Below, in pieces: positions 28,287-38,500 of a DNA stretch of 64,000 bases. This DNA comes from Zavarzinella formosa DSM 19928 (GTDB taxonomy: Bacteria > Planctomycetota > Planctomycetia > Gemmatales > Gemmataceae). The stretch lies in contig NZ_JH636439.1 of assembly GCF_000255705.1 (NCBI RefSeq), positions 699,670-763,669 of the forward strand, given 5' to 3'. The position numbers and the translations under genes were made by a program. Each line of letters starts with the position of its first letter. Within the stretch, counting starts at the first letter, position 1. The notes below the pieces were generated by a model. It saw nothing but the letters and a program-made list of their open reading frames with translations. It was not told where the DNA came from and did not search any database.

Positions 28287-29306
28287 CTGAAAACTCCGGC
28301 TCCCACTCTCGAAGCCCGAATCAAAGCCAAATGCCTTGAGCAAGGCTTTGCGCTGGCCGGGATTGCCCGCGCGTCCGAGGCCGATCATTTTGAACGGTTT
28401 CAAGAATGGCTCTCGCGGGGATTTGCCGGAGAAATGGCCTATCTGACAGAACGGGCCGAACTGCGACGGCATCCCGAATCGATGTTGCCCGGCGTGCGAT
28501 CCGTCATCATGGTGGCCCTCACTTATCCCACGGAGATTCCTCCCGGCGGGGCGAAGGTCGGCAAATATGCCCACGGGCCGGACTATCACGAGTTCTGTCG
28601 GGACAAACTCAACCTGCTGAGGGATTGGCTTCAATCCGAGATTCTAGGTTGCACGGCGAGAGGGGTGACCGATTCGGCCCCGTTGTTGGAACGGGACTTC
28701 GCCCGCCGGGCCGGACTTGGATGGTTCGGCAAGAACACCATGCTGATTAACAAACAGCTTGGCAGTTTTTTCTTCCTCGCCGGATTACTCACCACGCTGG
28801 AACTGGAACCGGACGCTCCGCACACCGGAAGTCATTGCGGCACCTGCACCGCCTGTCTCGATGCGTGTCCCACGGATGCTTTCGCCGGGCCGGGAATGCT
28901 GGATGCGCGAAAATGTATCAGTTATCTGACCATTGAATCGAAGAAGCCCATGCCGTTGGAATTGCGGCCAAATGTCGGCGAGTGGTTTTTCGGATGTGAT
29001 GTTTGTCAGGACGTATGTCCGTGGAACCGGCACGGAAACGCCAATCCCGGTTTGCCGATGGACCCCGCGATCTCGTCAATCAATTTGATTGAACTCTTCA
29101 CCCTTTCCGGAAACCAAATCCGCAAACGGTTTGAAGGAAGCGCCCTGTTGCGGGCAAACTGGCGAAGCCTTCTGCGAAACGCCGCCATCGTTCTGGGCAA
29201 CCAACGTGCGACCGGCGCGCTGCCCGCGTTGCGTCAGGGGGCCAGCCACGCTGATCCGATGGTCCGCGAGGCGTGCGAATGGGCCATCGGGCAAATCATC
29301 GGCTGA
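28287..29306 (+). CDS. queG: Epoxyqueuosine reductase QueG, with non-standard or lost start codon
   Basis: Cobalamin- and 4Fe-4S-dependent enzyme for the last step of queuosine synthesis in tRNA. Signatures: FERFQEWLSRGFAGEMAYL, R...HPESMLPGVRSVIMVAL, LLERDFARRAGLGWFGKNT, and two 4Fe-4S groups (CGTCTACLDACPT and CDVCQDVCPWN), with a HEAT-like C terminus. The first normal start in frame is the ATG at 28434, but clear family sequence (about 49 residues, ARIKAKCLEQGFALAGIARA...) continues upstream to the preceding stop at 28281 with no ATG, GTG or TTG. I therefore place the start at CTG 28287, tentatively. An ATG at 28280 overlapping the GTPase stop is one base out of frame; removing one A there would restore a perfect start. 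Confidence 0.85.
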   Translation: MKTPAPTLEARIKAKCLEQGFALAGIARASEADHFERFQEWLSRGFAGEMAYLTERAELRRHPESMLPGVRSVIMVALTYPTEIPPGGAKVGKYAHGPDYHEFCRDKLNLLRDWLQSEILGCTARGVTDSAPLLERDFARRAGLGWFGKNTMLINKQLGSFFFLAGLLTTLELEPDAPHTGSHCGTCTACLDACPTDAFAGPGMLDARKCISYLTIESKKPMPLELRPNVGEWFFGCDVCQDVCPWNRHGNANPGLPMDPAISSINLIELFTLSGNQIRKRFEGSALLRANWRSLLRNAAIVLGNQRATGALPALRQGASHADPMVREACEWAIGQIIG

Positions 29307-29603
29307 TGAGGTTCTTGTTTTCAGCAAACAAGTTGAGTCCTTGGCCGGTTCTATTTATCGGAACTTCAAACGATTCTCCCTGAAACTCAAATCTCATTCT
29401 GCCATGCCTCAAATTGTCCATTCTTCTTGACCGGAAGAGTTTGCGCGCACCGCGCGAAATCACATGGCGAGCTGAAATATCTTGGGCAAATTTTTCAACG
29501 ATTCCTCAAGACTGATGCAAGTTTTGTCCAAGGCAATCGATCAGTCAGTTGACCCGTGATTCCGTCGTTCGTTTGATCCCCGCACATATTTTCCCGATAT
29601 TGA

Positions 29604-29939
29604 ATGAAATTTCTCACACAAGATCCGGTTGTCCCCACCGGTCAGCAGGCGGAACTCCGGAGCATGATGCTAGAGTTGGCGTATCGTATCGCGGCACGAA
29701 TTCGGGCTTCCGGTCGCCAGCGCAAGCTCAAAGACATGACCATCAATCTGCCCATTGATTGCGTCGCCATTTCCGTGATCGATCTGGCTTGTCAGGCAAT
29801 CAGCCAGGGAGAGTTTTCGACGGAGATGTCCGAATTTGACGGGCTTTTGGATCAAGTGGCCGCCGACCCCGCCATGGCTCCACGAATGGGACCGGCCATG
29901 AAAAAATTGGCCGAGCGATTGCTTCCCGCCGGTTTCTGA
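29604..29939 (+). CDS. Small hypothetical helical protein
   Basis: A 111-residue protein, predicted mostly helical (LMMLELAYRIAARIRASG-type segment, then INLPIDCVAISVIDLACQAIS and PRMGPAMKKLAERLLP). No signal peptide or known motif. It lies 40 bp before the HDOD-GGDEF gene on the same strand and may be co-transcribed with it. No good ribosome site is visible at the ATG, and inner ATGs at residues 21-22 are possible. Codon use resembles the neighbours. I do not recognise a family. Confidence 0.55.
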   Translation: MKFLTQDPVVPTGQQAELRSMMLELAYRIAARIRASGRQRKLKDMTINLPIDCVAISVIDLACQAISQGEFSTEMSEFDGLLDQVAADPAMAPRMGPAMKKLAERLLPAGF

Positions 29940-29979
29940 AAAAGTAGGCCGATCGATCCCCCGTACCGTGCGAACCGAC

Positions 29980-31953
29980 ATGGCTGACATCGATTTTCTT
30001 GATGAATTGCTTCGCAATCCAAAGATCCCAACGCTTCCTTCCGTGGCATTGCGGGTTCTGGAAAAGGTCGGCAGCGCTGATTGCACGCTGGACGCCGTCG
30101 GGGAAATCATCCGCCAAGATCCTGCCCTGTGCGGTTTGATCCTCAAGACGCTGAATTCCGCTCTCTATTCGTTTTCCCGTCCGGTCACGTCCGTGGACAA
30201 AGCCTTGGTGATGCTCGGGCTCACCCGCGTGCGATCTCTCATTCTCACCTTGTATCTCCCGGCCATCCGCTCTAGTTGTCCGACACCCGCTCTGCTTGCG
30301 GATTTCTGGAAATCGTCGGTGATCGGGGCGATCATCACTCGTGAACTCTCAGCCCGATTCAGTCGCCGCGATCCGGAGAGCGATCTGCTGGCCTCGCTGA
30401 TGCGGGATCTGGGTCAGCTCATCTTGATTCAGGGGCGTTCCAAAGATTACGCGACGATCCTTGAACAAGCCCGAGGTCAATCACAATGCCGCGTCAGTGA
30501 ACTTGAGGCGGCCACGTTCGGGTTGACTCATGCGGACGTGAGCGCTGAATTGCTCCGTCGCTGGCGTCTTCCCGAATCGATGACCAACGCCATCGCCTGG
30601 CATCATCAGCCGGAACTGGCTGACGAATCGGACGCGGAGACAAGCACACGCACCCAATTGCTGTACTTCTCCAGTCTCGCCAGTGATTTTCTGACTCATC
30701 CGCATGTCCCCGGACTTCGGAAACAGGTGTTGGACGATGCCGAGGCCATCCTCGGCATGAACGAAGAGATGTTAACGGAAGTGCTGGCCCCGCTTGCCGA
30801 AAAGGTGAAGCAGATGGCCGCCTACCTAAACGTGGACATGGGGCCGGATATCAATTTTGCGGATGTGCTGGTCCATGCCAGCCAGGAACTCGTCCGCCTG
30901 ACGATGGAATCCAGCCTCGAAAGCATCCGCGAGCAAGAGACAAAGAAGCAAGCCGAACAAGAGGCGGCCGAATGGCGGGAAAAGGCCGTCAAACTTCAAG
31001 AACAGACCACACGGGACGGACTGACTGGCTTGCACAATCGGACATACCTTGTGGATTCCCTCGCCCGGAATCTCCGGCGGGCCAAGCGCACGCATCAGGG
31101 AGTGGGCCTGCTTTTCATCGATCTCGATGGATTCAAGCCGGTCAACGACAAGTTCGGACATGCGGCCGGCGACGTGGTGTTGAAAGAAGTGGCCGCCCAA
31201 TTGCGGACCCATATTCGGGACGAAGATGTGGTGGCCCGTTTCGGCGGCGACGAGTTTTGCATTCTCCTCAAAGAAAGCACGGAGGAGGGGGTGAGAATGG
31301 TCGGCGAACGGATTGTTCGCGTGCTGAACGATCTTCCGTTGGAATTCGCCGGGCAACAATGCCGGATCGGCTGTTCCGTCGGGGGGGCTTTTGCGGTGCC
31401 TTGGGTGTCGTTTGTCCGGGTTGATGACTTGATGGTGGCCGCCGACCAAGCGATGTACCAAGCCAAACGGAGTGGTAAAAACCGCGTCATGACGGTCAAT
31501 TTGGTGAAGGCAACCGAACGCGCGAGTTTGGAAACGGTGCGTCAGAGGAGTTTTCGCGAGTTCCTGATTCGCCGACATGTGACATCTGTGGAGAAGATGG
31601 CCGCCGTCATCGACCGACGAGTCCCCCGAAGATGTTTGCAACGGGTCGCCCGTCAAGTGGGCTGGCTTTCCCGTGAAAACGCAATCAAACTCACTCGCGC
31701 CCAACGCGAGGACGGGCGGTTGTTTGACGAGGCCGTGCTGACGATGGGATTGTTTCAGCAGGGGCACTTATGCACTCTCATCGCCATTCAGCAAGACCCG
31801 CCGGAGTTCATCGTCCGGCGATTGGTGAAGGCCGGCGTGATGAGCGAGGGCGAGTCCCGAATTGAATTGCAAACGTACTATCAGTGGCTGGGTTTGCGCC
31901 GTCAGGAAAACGCTCCTCAAAAGGTCAGTCACGCTGAGTCTCGACAAAAATGA
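29980..31953 (+). CDS. HDOD-GGDEF signalling protein (putative diguanylate cyclase)
   Basis: A 657-residue cytoplasmic protein. Residues about 12-215 form an HDOD domain (LPSVALRVLEKVGSADCTL, IIRQDPALCGLILKTLNSALY, LMRDLGQLIL, AIAWHHQP). After a coiled linker (about 300-340) comes a GGDEF domain (about 343-500) with TRDGLTGLHNR, FIDLDGFKPVND, the intact GGDEF signature (about 422) and an RDED I-site five residues before it, so it likely makes c-di-GMP under product inhibition. The last 120 residues (LTRAQREDGRLFDEAVLTMG, EFIVRRLVKAGVMSEGE) resemble the N-terminal domain of type II/IV secretion ATPases. I use the ATG at 29980; a GTG at 29968 is an alternative. Confidence 0.88.
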   Translation: MADIDFLDELLRNPKIPTLPSVALRVLEKVGSADCTLDAVGEIIRQDPALCGLILKTLNSALYSFSRPVTSVDKALVMLGLTRVRSLILTLYLPAIRSSCPTPALLADFWKSSVIGAIITRELSARFSRRDPESDLLASLMRDLGQLILIQGRSKDYATILEQARGQSQCRVSELEAATFGLTHADVSAELLRRWRLPESMTNAIAWHHQPELADESDAETSTRTQLLYFSSLASDFLTHPHVPGLRKQVLDDAEAILGMNEEMLTEVLAPLAEKVKQMAAYLNVDMGPDINFADVLVHASQELVRLTMESSLESIREQETKKQAEQEAAEWREKAVKLQEQTTRDGLTGLHNRTYLVDSLARNLRRAKRTHQGVGLLFIDLDGFKPVNDKFGHAAGDVVLKEVAAQLRTHIRDEDVVARFGGDEFCILLKESTEEGVRMVGERIVRVLNDLPLEFAGQQCRIGCSVGGAFAVPWVSFVRVDDLMVAADQAMYQAKRSGKNRVMTVNLVKATERASLETVRQRSFREFLIRRHVTSVEKMAAVIDRRVPRRCLQRVARQVGWLSRENAIKLTRAQREDGRLFDEAVLTMGLFQQGHLCTLIAIQQDPPEFIVRRLVKAGVMSEGESRIELQTYYQWLGLRRQENAPQKVSHAESRQK

Positions 31954-32264
31954 CTGACTGTTGAGAAAACAAAAAGACATTATTCGCTCTCGTGCAGTGT
32001 CCTTTTTGCAATAAAATGAAAAATCCGTGAAGTATTTGATTGCTTCAAATCGATCATCTTGTTACAAATAAAAAGTCAAGGTTTAATGGGTTTCTAACTC
32101 GATGGGGTGTTACTCAAAACATCCACGTTAAATTTTGACACTCTCAATCCGATCATCTCCCCCGGATTGTTTTTCAGTTCTTTTGATTTTGTCTTCTCCC
32201 ACCCCATTTTTGGGGTTCGCTGATCTTTTTTACTTTTTCTTTTTCTCCTAATGGAGACCGCCAC
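31954..32264. other. AT-rich intergenic region with a possible imperfect hairpin
   Basis: About 310 bases with no gene. At its left end CAAAAAGACA (31970-31979) pairs with TGTCCTTTTTG (31998-32008) with one bulged base, a weak terminator candidate for the HDOD-GGDEF gene. The rest is AT-rich and probably carries the promoter of DUF1559 copy 5; a GGAG ribosome site lies just before that gene. Confidence 0.55.
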
Positions 32265-33329
32265 ATGTTGGGGTCACTCTGTTTTGGGAGCGGTGCGTCC
32301 CGACGAAGGGGATTTACCCTCATTGAATTGTTGGTGGTGATCGCGATCATCGCCATCTTGATCGGGCTGTTGTTGCCCGCCGTCCAAAAGATTCGCGAAG
32401 CGGCGAATCGGATGAAGTGTTCGAATAATCTCAAGCAGATTGGGCTTTCAGTTCACAACTACGAAAGCGCCATGCAGAAACTGCCCCCCAGCATGAATTT
32501 TCGGGGCGACACAACACTTGTTCTACTGTTGCCGTACATGGAGCAGGACAACCGCTATAATCTCTGGCTGCCAACATTTACGACGGCCGGTGCGTCGTGG
32601 TGGGGCTCTGCCGTTCTCCCGGTGTTACCGGGATATGGTGCGACTCCTCCGACCGGTAGTGATTACGCCAACAATGGTGCCGTGAGCACGTTTGTCTGTC
32701 CGTCAGCACCGGTCGCGGTGAACATGGCCCAAATCACGGTGTATGGGATTGCTGGCAAGCATTTCCCTTCGGGCGGCATTTGGGGGGCCGCCGGCACATC
32801 GAGCAGCGCCATCCAAGTCAACACCTCTTACTTCACCAGTGGCAGCGGGTTTGGCCCGACAATCACAGCGGCCGGCAAATCGAATTATCTGGTGAACATA
32901 GGCTATGTCGCCAACGACGCCGCTGGAAACGACGCCTATCTGGGGCCGTTCCGGTTGGACACTTTCGCTCTCCCGATTGCGGGGGTTTCCGACGGCACAA
33001 GCAATACTATTGGGTTCGCGGAATCGGCTGGCGGCTATCTGAATTTCGGCACAGGATCGGCGAGCAATGGTTGGGGATCAAATTCATACGGTCATGCCTA
33101 CACCGCCAGTAATTTCTGGACCTGCCCCAATTCGGGTAATGGCAACTGTGTGACCAGCGCCCAAGGTCTCGGACTCGGGGCCGGTATTCCCGGGAGTCTC
33201 CACGGTGGCAACCGCATCAACACGATGTTCATGGACGGATCAATCCGCACGTTCTCAGGCAGTGTCGATTTCGCCACTTATGTGTCGTTATGCGGTGCTC
33301 AAGATGGCGCAGTGGTTACATTCAACTAA
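32265..33329 (+). CDS. DUF1559 prepilin-like protein (copy 5)
   Basis: A 354-residue protein starting [23 protein letters not shown]; the leader before the cleavage Gly-Phe is longer than in the other copies (about 16 residues). The membrane helix, [19 protein letters not shown] and the C-terminal [20 protein letters not shown] segment (a variant of the HTGG-DGS block) are present. The mature domain is very rich in Ser, Gly and Ala. The ATG has a GGAG site 9 bases upstream. It is followed by a tiny lipoprotein gene 56 bp downstream. Confidence 0.88.
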   Translation: MLGSLCFGSGASRRRGFTLIELLVVIAIIAILIGLLLPAVQKIREAANRMKCSNNLKQIGLSVHNYESAMQKLPPSMNFRGDTTLVLLLPYMEQDNRYNLWLPTFTTAGASWWGSAVLPVLPGYGATPPTGSDYANNGAVSTFVCPSAPVAVNMAQITVYGIAGKHFPSGGIWGAAGTSSSAIQVNTSYFTSGSGFGPTITAAGKSNYLVNIGYVANDAAGNDAYLGPFRLDTFALPIAGVSDGTSNTIGFAESAGGYLNFGTGSASNGWGSNSYGHAYTASNFWTCPNSGNGNCVTSAQGLGLGAGIPGSLHGGNRINTMFMDGSIRTFSGSVDFATYVSLCGAQDGAVVTFN

Positions 33330-33385
33330 ATTCTTCGTCTGTGAGAAATCCTTCCCTAAAAATCGGAATTTTGAGATAAAAATCG

Positions 33386-33568
33386 ATGAATAAATACTTT
33401 TGGCTATTGTTGTTCGGGACATTCATTTTGAACGGTTGTGGTGGGGACGTGAAGAACGGAGACCCCAAGCCGGTTGACCCGGCCACTTTGCCTCCAGGCA
33501 TGAAGCCTGCCGGGATGAGCGGCGCCGGGAACGCCAATACCGAGGCAAAAGCGGCAAAGGTGCCTTGA
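33386..33568 (+). CDS. Small lipoprotein paired with DUF1559 copy 5
   Basis: A 60-residue lipoprotein: leader MNKYFWLLLFGTFILNGC with lipobox ILNGC (Cys18), then a short Pro/Gly/Ala-rich tail without a folded domain. It directly follows a DUF1559 gene, the same arrangement as at 35331-35531. Short lipoproteins of this kind commonly accompany DUF1559 genes in planctomycetes and may help anchor or assemble the pseudopilin-like protein (inference). Confidence 0.72.
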   Translation: MNKYFWLLLFGTFILNGCGGDVKNGDPKPVDPATLPPGMKPAGMSGAGNANTEAKAAKVP

Positions 33569-34265
33569 CATCGTTTTTTCTTAAAAGACATTTTCGAGAT
33601 TTGCCGGATGTCTTTTCATTGTGCAGACGTTTTGTCGGCTCATCTCGATAGTTGCCGAAATGAGGATGTTGCGACAATGCCAGTTTTTGGCTTAGTCAGG
33701 CAACGGCAGGAAAGGGGTCGGATGGAGATGGCTAGTCCTCTTGGCCGATGGGGGCTCGATAACACCATCGTGACGGGGGGCCTGGCTCTCTACCATCCCA
33801 AATCAAAAACTCCGCTTTTCAACAAAGTCATGGAAAATGCAGATGCAGATGAAGACCGAGGGGGGTGGTGGAATCAAAGCCAATCCTCCACAGAGACTAT
33901 CGTGATCAACAGACCATCAAGGCAAGAGTTTGCCCTGATGGTTTGAATTCGTGCCGCCCTTGTCTTAAACCTTCATTTTTCATGTATGGAAATAATCCTT
34001 CGGACAGACTCACCGAAAAGATTTTTTGACAATGTCGTTGTTTGTTTTTGCGTCATCCCCAACTCGGAATCATTTTTTTCAACCAGTCACTGATGATTTG
34101 AGGGTGAATCAGAATTGGTTGCGCCTTACCTCATTTTTTCATGTTGAGCAAGAAGATAGTATCTTTCCGGCCGTTTTTTAATGTGACAACTTTGGCTCTC
34201 TTGCGTAATGCGAAGTAGGGTTTTCCTGTCCCTCTGGCACAACCCCCCCGACAGGAATTTCCCCG
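33569..34265. other. 697-bp intergenic region without a convincing gene
   Basis: Between the lipoprotein gene and DUF1559 copy 6. A 112-codon open frame at 33608-33946 exists, but its codon use (many AGG, AGT and A/T-ending codons) differs from the neighbours and I recognise no motif. The right half (33955-34265) is clearly AT-rich and ends in an AGGAA ribosome site before DUF1559 copy 6. A 13-bp inverted repeat lies at 33913-33942. It may be a remnant of a lost gene. Confidence 0.55.
33913..33942. repeat. 13-bp inverted repeat with 4-base loop
   Basis: ACCATCAAGGCAA (33913-33925) and TTGCCCTGATGGT (33930-33942) pair at 12 of 13 positions around GAGT. No T-run follows, so it is not a standard terminator; it may be an operator, a processing site or the end of a lost mobile element. 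Confidence 0.6.
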
Positions 34266-35243
34266 ATGGCTCATTTAAATTCACGACCGGCGAGAAGCAG
34301 GGACGGCTTCACGCTGATCGAACTGCTGGTGGTGATCGCGATCATTGCGATCTTGATCGGTCTGCTTCTGCCGGCCGTCCAAAAAATCCGCGAAGCCGCC
34401 AACCGGATGAAGTGTTCCAACAACCTCAAGCAGATTTCGCTCGGAGCCCACACTTACGAGGGAGCCAACGGCGTCTTCCCTCCCGGCATGGTCAACATGC
34501 CTGTCGGCATCCCCGATGGCTATGCTGTCATCGACAATTATCCGCAAATTGGATTGTTGGCGGTGTTGCTGCCATATATCGAACAGGATAACGTGTTTCG
34601 ACAGATCACCAGCACGACGAACATCAACCAACCCGCGATTGCTTATTGGTATCTCGGCCCCGACTGGACGGCCGGTCAGTATCGGATTTCGACCTATTTG
34701 TGTCCATCCGACACGGCTCTGTCGCGGACCAACTGCCTGTTGGGAAGCTTTACCGATGCCGGGGGGCAGTATGGCGTTGATGTGTTCGCCACCACCGGCC
34801 CCGGTCGGACGAATTACATGGGCGTGGGCGGGTATTTCGGCAAGATCAATTATGGTCCCTACGATCAGTATGCGGGGATCTTTTATAACCAGTCCAAAAC
34901 CACCATCGCCTCCGTCACCGATGGGACATCCAACACGCTGATGTTTGGCGAGACATTGGGAGATGACACGGATCCAACCACCAAGAAATGGCTTGATCAG
35001 TATTCCTACGGTTGGATGGGAAGCGGATTTCTGATTTCTTATTGGGGAATGCGACCGGAGGATGATCCGTCCGGCTCCGGATTCGACAAATTCACCAGCA
35101 GACACACGGGTGTTGTCAATTTTGCTCTGGCTGACGGATCGGTTCGGGGGATACGCCGGTCGATTGACTACACCACCTATGTGTATGCGACCGCCTGTGC
35201 CGATGGAAATGTCTATGATGCGTCCAAACTCTCCGGAAACTGA
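34266..35243 (+). CDS. DUF1559 prepilin-like protein (copy 6)
   Basis: A 325-residue protein starting [21 protein letters not shown]; here Asp precedes Gly-Phe in the leader, which is unusual where basic residues are expected. The membrane helix, [20 protein letters not shown] and the terminal SRHTGVVNFALADGSVRGIR block are present. The ATG has an AGGAA site 8 bases upstream. A strong terminator follows, and then a small lipoprotein gene. Confidence 0.9.
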   Translation: MAHLNSRPARSRDGFTLIELLVVIAIIAILIGLLLPAVQKIREAANRMKCSNNLKQISLGAHTYEGANGVFPPGMVNMPVGIPDGYAVIDNYPQIGLLAVLLPYIEQDNVFRQITSTTNINQPAIAYWYLGPDWTAGQYRISTYLCPSDTALSRTNCLLGSFTDAGGQYGVDVFATTGPGRTNYMGVGGYFGKINYGPYDQYAGIFYNQSKTTIASVTDGTSNTLMFGETLGDDTDPTTKKWLDQYSYGWMGSGFLISYWGMRPEDDPSGSGFDKFTSRHTGVVNFALADGSVRGIRRSIDYTTYVYATACADGNVYDASKLSGN

Positions 35244-35269
35244 TCCCCGTTCAATAGTTTGTCCGTGTG

Positions 35270-35296
35270 GGCCGGGGCCATCCCCGGCCTTTTTTC
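35270..35296 (+). terminator. Intrinsic terminator between DUF1559 copy 6 and its lipoprotein
   Basis: A perfect 8-bp GC stem GGCCGGGG (35270-35277) and CCCCGGCC (35282-35289) with loop CCAT, followed by a run of seven T. It lies inside the presumed operon and would lower expression of the small lipoprotein relative to the DUF1559 gene, unless the lipoprotein has its own promoter. Confidence 0.9.
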
Positions 35297-35330
35297 TTAC
35301 CCCCTCATTTTTCGACGGCGAGAATTTGCG

Positions 35331-35531
35331 ATGCGAATCTATTTGATGATCGGATTGACTCTTCTCATCATCGGATGTGGCGGCGGGAACAAACCGGCTT
35401 CTTTACCAGACAAGATCGAACCGCTTCCAGGAAAAGGAAAACCGAAAGCTGGCAACGAGGGAGGAGACACATCCCCGGCTCCAACGAAGGCGCCGGTTCG
35501 GAAAGCCGACGCCTCCAAACTGCCCGGTTAA
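35331..35531 (+). CDS. Small lipoprotein paired with DUF1559 copy 6
   Basis: A 66-residue lipoprotein: MRIYLMIGLTLLIIGC with lipobox LIIGC (Cys16), then a Lys/Pro/Gly-rich tail (LPGKGKPKAGNEGGDTSPAP) with no recognisable fold. Start ATG at 35331; an upstream in-frame reading would run through the terminator. Its stop codon TAA directly abuts the carB stop codon on the other strand, with no base between them. Confidence 0.72.
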   Translation: MRIYLMIGLTLLIIGCGGGNKPASLPDKIEPLPGKGKPKAGNEGGDTSPAPTKAPVRKADASKLPG

Positions 35532-38500
35532 TCACATTTTAAACCGTTCCTGAAGCGGGGTCACATTCATCACCTGTTTCCGCATGGCATCACACGCTTG
35601 GGCGGCGGCTTGGGCGGCTGAGAGAGTGGTGATGCACGTCACCCGATGGGCCACGGCAGAGGCCCGAATCTTCGTCTCGTCCGTCCGGCGACCCCGCCGG
35701 GATGGCGTGTTGAGAATCAGCGAAATCTCGTTGTTCTTCATCCGGTCAATCAGGTTCGGCCGACCTTCCTGAATCTTGGCCACCTCGACGACCGGCACTC
35801 CCGCCCCCCGCAACACTTTGGCGGTTCCCCGTGTGGCGATCAGGTGGTAACCCATCTCCGCGAATTGCCGGGCAATGGGAATAATCTCCTGCTTGTCCCG
35901 GTCGGCCACTGACACGAACACCGTCCCGGAGAGGGGCAGGGGGGCGTTGGCGGCCATCTGGGCTTTGGCGAAGGCCATTGGAAACGTATCGTCGATCCCC
36001 ATCACTTCGCCGGTGGAGCGCATTTCCGGCCCGAGAATAATGTCCACTCCCGGAAACTTGTTGAACGGGAAAACGCTTTCCTTCACGCTGTAATGCGTCG
36101 GAACCACTTCGTTGGCCACGCCGAGTTCATCAAGCGTTTTGCCAGCCATCACGAGAGCCGCCAACCGGGCGATCTGCACTCCAGACGCCTTGGAGACAAA
36201 GGGCACGGTCCGGCTGGCTCGCGGGTTCGCCTCCAGAATGTAAATTTCCGCATTCGGTCCGTGGGCGTTGGCGATGGCGAACTGAATGTTCATCAACCCC
36301 TTCACCTTGAGGGCCATCGTCAGCATCACTGACTGCCGTTTGATCTCGGCGATCACCTCGGGCGCCAGACTGTGCGGGGGAATCACGCACGCCGAATCCC
36401 CGGAGTGGATGCCTGCCTCTTCGATGTGCTGCATCACCCCGCCGATGACCACCCGGCGACCATCGCTGAGGCAATCCACGTCCACTTCGACGGCCGACTC
36501 AAGGAACTTGTCGATCAGGATCGGCTTGCCGTTGGAGGCTTCCAAAGCGAAGCGGGCGAAGCGATTGAATTCCCCCTCGTCGTATACGATTTCCATCGCC
36601 CGGCCCCCCAGCACAAAGCTGGGTCGCACCAACACCGGGAACGTCAGTTTCCGGGCGATGTGCAGGGCGGCATGAAGGTCTTGGGTTGTGCCGCTGGCGG
36701 GTTGTTTGAGGCCGAGATCGTTGATGAGTTTGCTGAATTTTTCACGGTCTTCGGCGGTGTCGATGCTTTCGACGCTCGTGCCAATAATCGGAACACCTTG
36801 CGCTGCCAAGGCTTTGGCGAGATTCAACGGCGTCTGCCCGCCGAACTGCACGATCACGCCGAAAGGCTTCACCCGGTCCACGATGTTCAGCACATCTTCG
36901 ACGGTCAACGGCTCGAAGAACAAATGGTCCGATGTGTCGTAATCTGTGCTGACCGTCTCCGGGTTGGAGTTGACCATGATGGTCTCAAACCCGTTCAACC
37001 GCAGTGCCTTCACGGCCTGCACGCAGCAATAATCAAATTCAATTCCCTGGCCGATGCGGTTTGGGCCGCCACCGAGGATGATGATTCGCTTTTTGCCGGT
37101 GAACGGCCGAATTTCGTCTTCTGAAACAGTCTCTGTGCCGTGGGTGACCGGCTTGCGTTCGTAGGTGCTGTAGTAATACGGCGTGAACGCCTCGAATTCG
37201 GCGGCACAGGTGTCAACCGACTTGAAGACTGCGTCGATGCCGAGTTGTTTTCGCCGTTCGCGGATAGTCAATTCGTTGCTGTTCCAAAGGTTGGCCAGTT
37301 GCCGGTCGATGAAGCCGTTTTGCTTGGCTTCCAGCATCAAATCCGGGGTGACGGCCGCTAGCGAGCCAACGGCTTTCAGGCGGTCTTCCATCTTGACCAA
37401 ATCCATGATCTGAGTGAGGAACCACGGATCGATCCGACTGCGTCGATGCACATCCTCAATGGTCAGGCCGGCTTTAAAAGCGTATCGCACATACCAGATT
37501 CGTTCCCAGTTCGGCGTCGCCAGCTTGTTGCCGATCTCGTCCATTGAGGGTTGTTGATCGGTTCCCCAAAGGTCGTTCCGGTCGCAACCGAGGCCGAACC
37601 GCATCACTTCCAAGCCGCGAAGGGCTTTCTGAAGTGATTCCTTGAACGTCCGGCCGATGGCCATCGTCTCGCCGACGGACTTCATTTGTGTCGTCAGCGT
37701 GGAGTCGGCTTCCGGGAATTTCTCGAAGTTGAAGCGGGGAACCTTGGTCACCACATAGTCGATGGTCGGCTCGAAGCAGGCCGGTGTCTCGCGGGTAATG
37801 TCGTTCTTGAGTTCGTCCAGCGTATAGCCGACGGCCAGTTTCGCCGCGATTTTGGCAATGGGGAAGCCGGTCGCCTTGGAGGCCAGGGCGCTGGACCGAG
37901 ACACGCGGGGATTCATTTCGATCACGATCATCCGGCCATTCGCCGGGTTGGTCGCAAATTGAATGTTCGATCCGCCGGTCTCGACCCCGATCTCGCGGAT
38001 GATCGCCTTGGCGGCGTCGCGCATCCGCTGATATTCTTTGTCCGAAAGAGTCTGAGCCGGGGCCACTGTGATGCTGTCCCCGGTGTGAACGCCCATCGGG
38101 TCGAGGTTTTCGATGGAACAAATGATGACGACGTTGTCAGCCTTGTCCCGGATCACCTCCAGCTCGTATTCCTTCCAGCCGATCACCGATTCCTCAATCA
38201 ACACCTGCGAAGTCGGGGACATTTCCAGCCCGTGACTCACGATGTTGATGAACTCATCTTTATTGTAAGCGATACCCCCGCCGGTCCCGCCCATCGTGAA
38301 ACTCGGCCGCAGAACGCAGGGCAGGCCGACTTCGTCGAGGATGGTCAGGGCTTGCGCGAGGGTGGTGGCCACTTGGGATCGAGGAACATCCAGCCCGAGT
38401 TTCAACACAGCTTGCTTGAAGCGTTGGCGATCCTCGGCCTTGTCGATCACGTCCGGGTTGGCGGCGATCATCTCGACGCCGTATTTCTTCAACACGCCGT

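Noticed and set aside
33608-33946. 112-codon open frame after the small lipoprotein
   Set aside because: Codon use unlike neighbours, no motif, no ribosome site, and its end lies in a 13-bp inverted repeat. Kept only as a note on the intergenic region.
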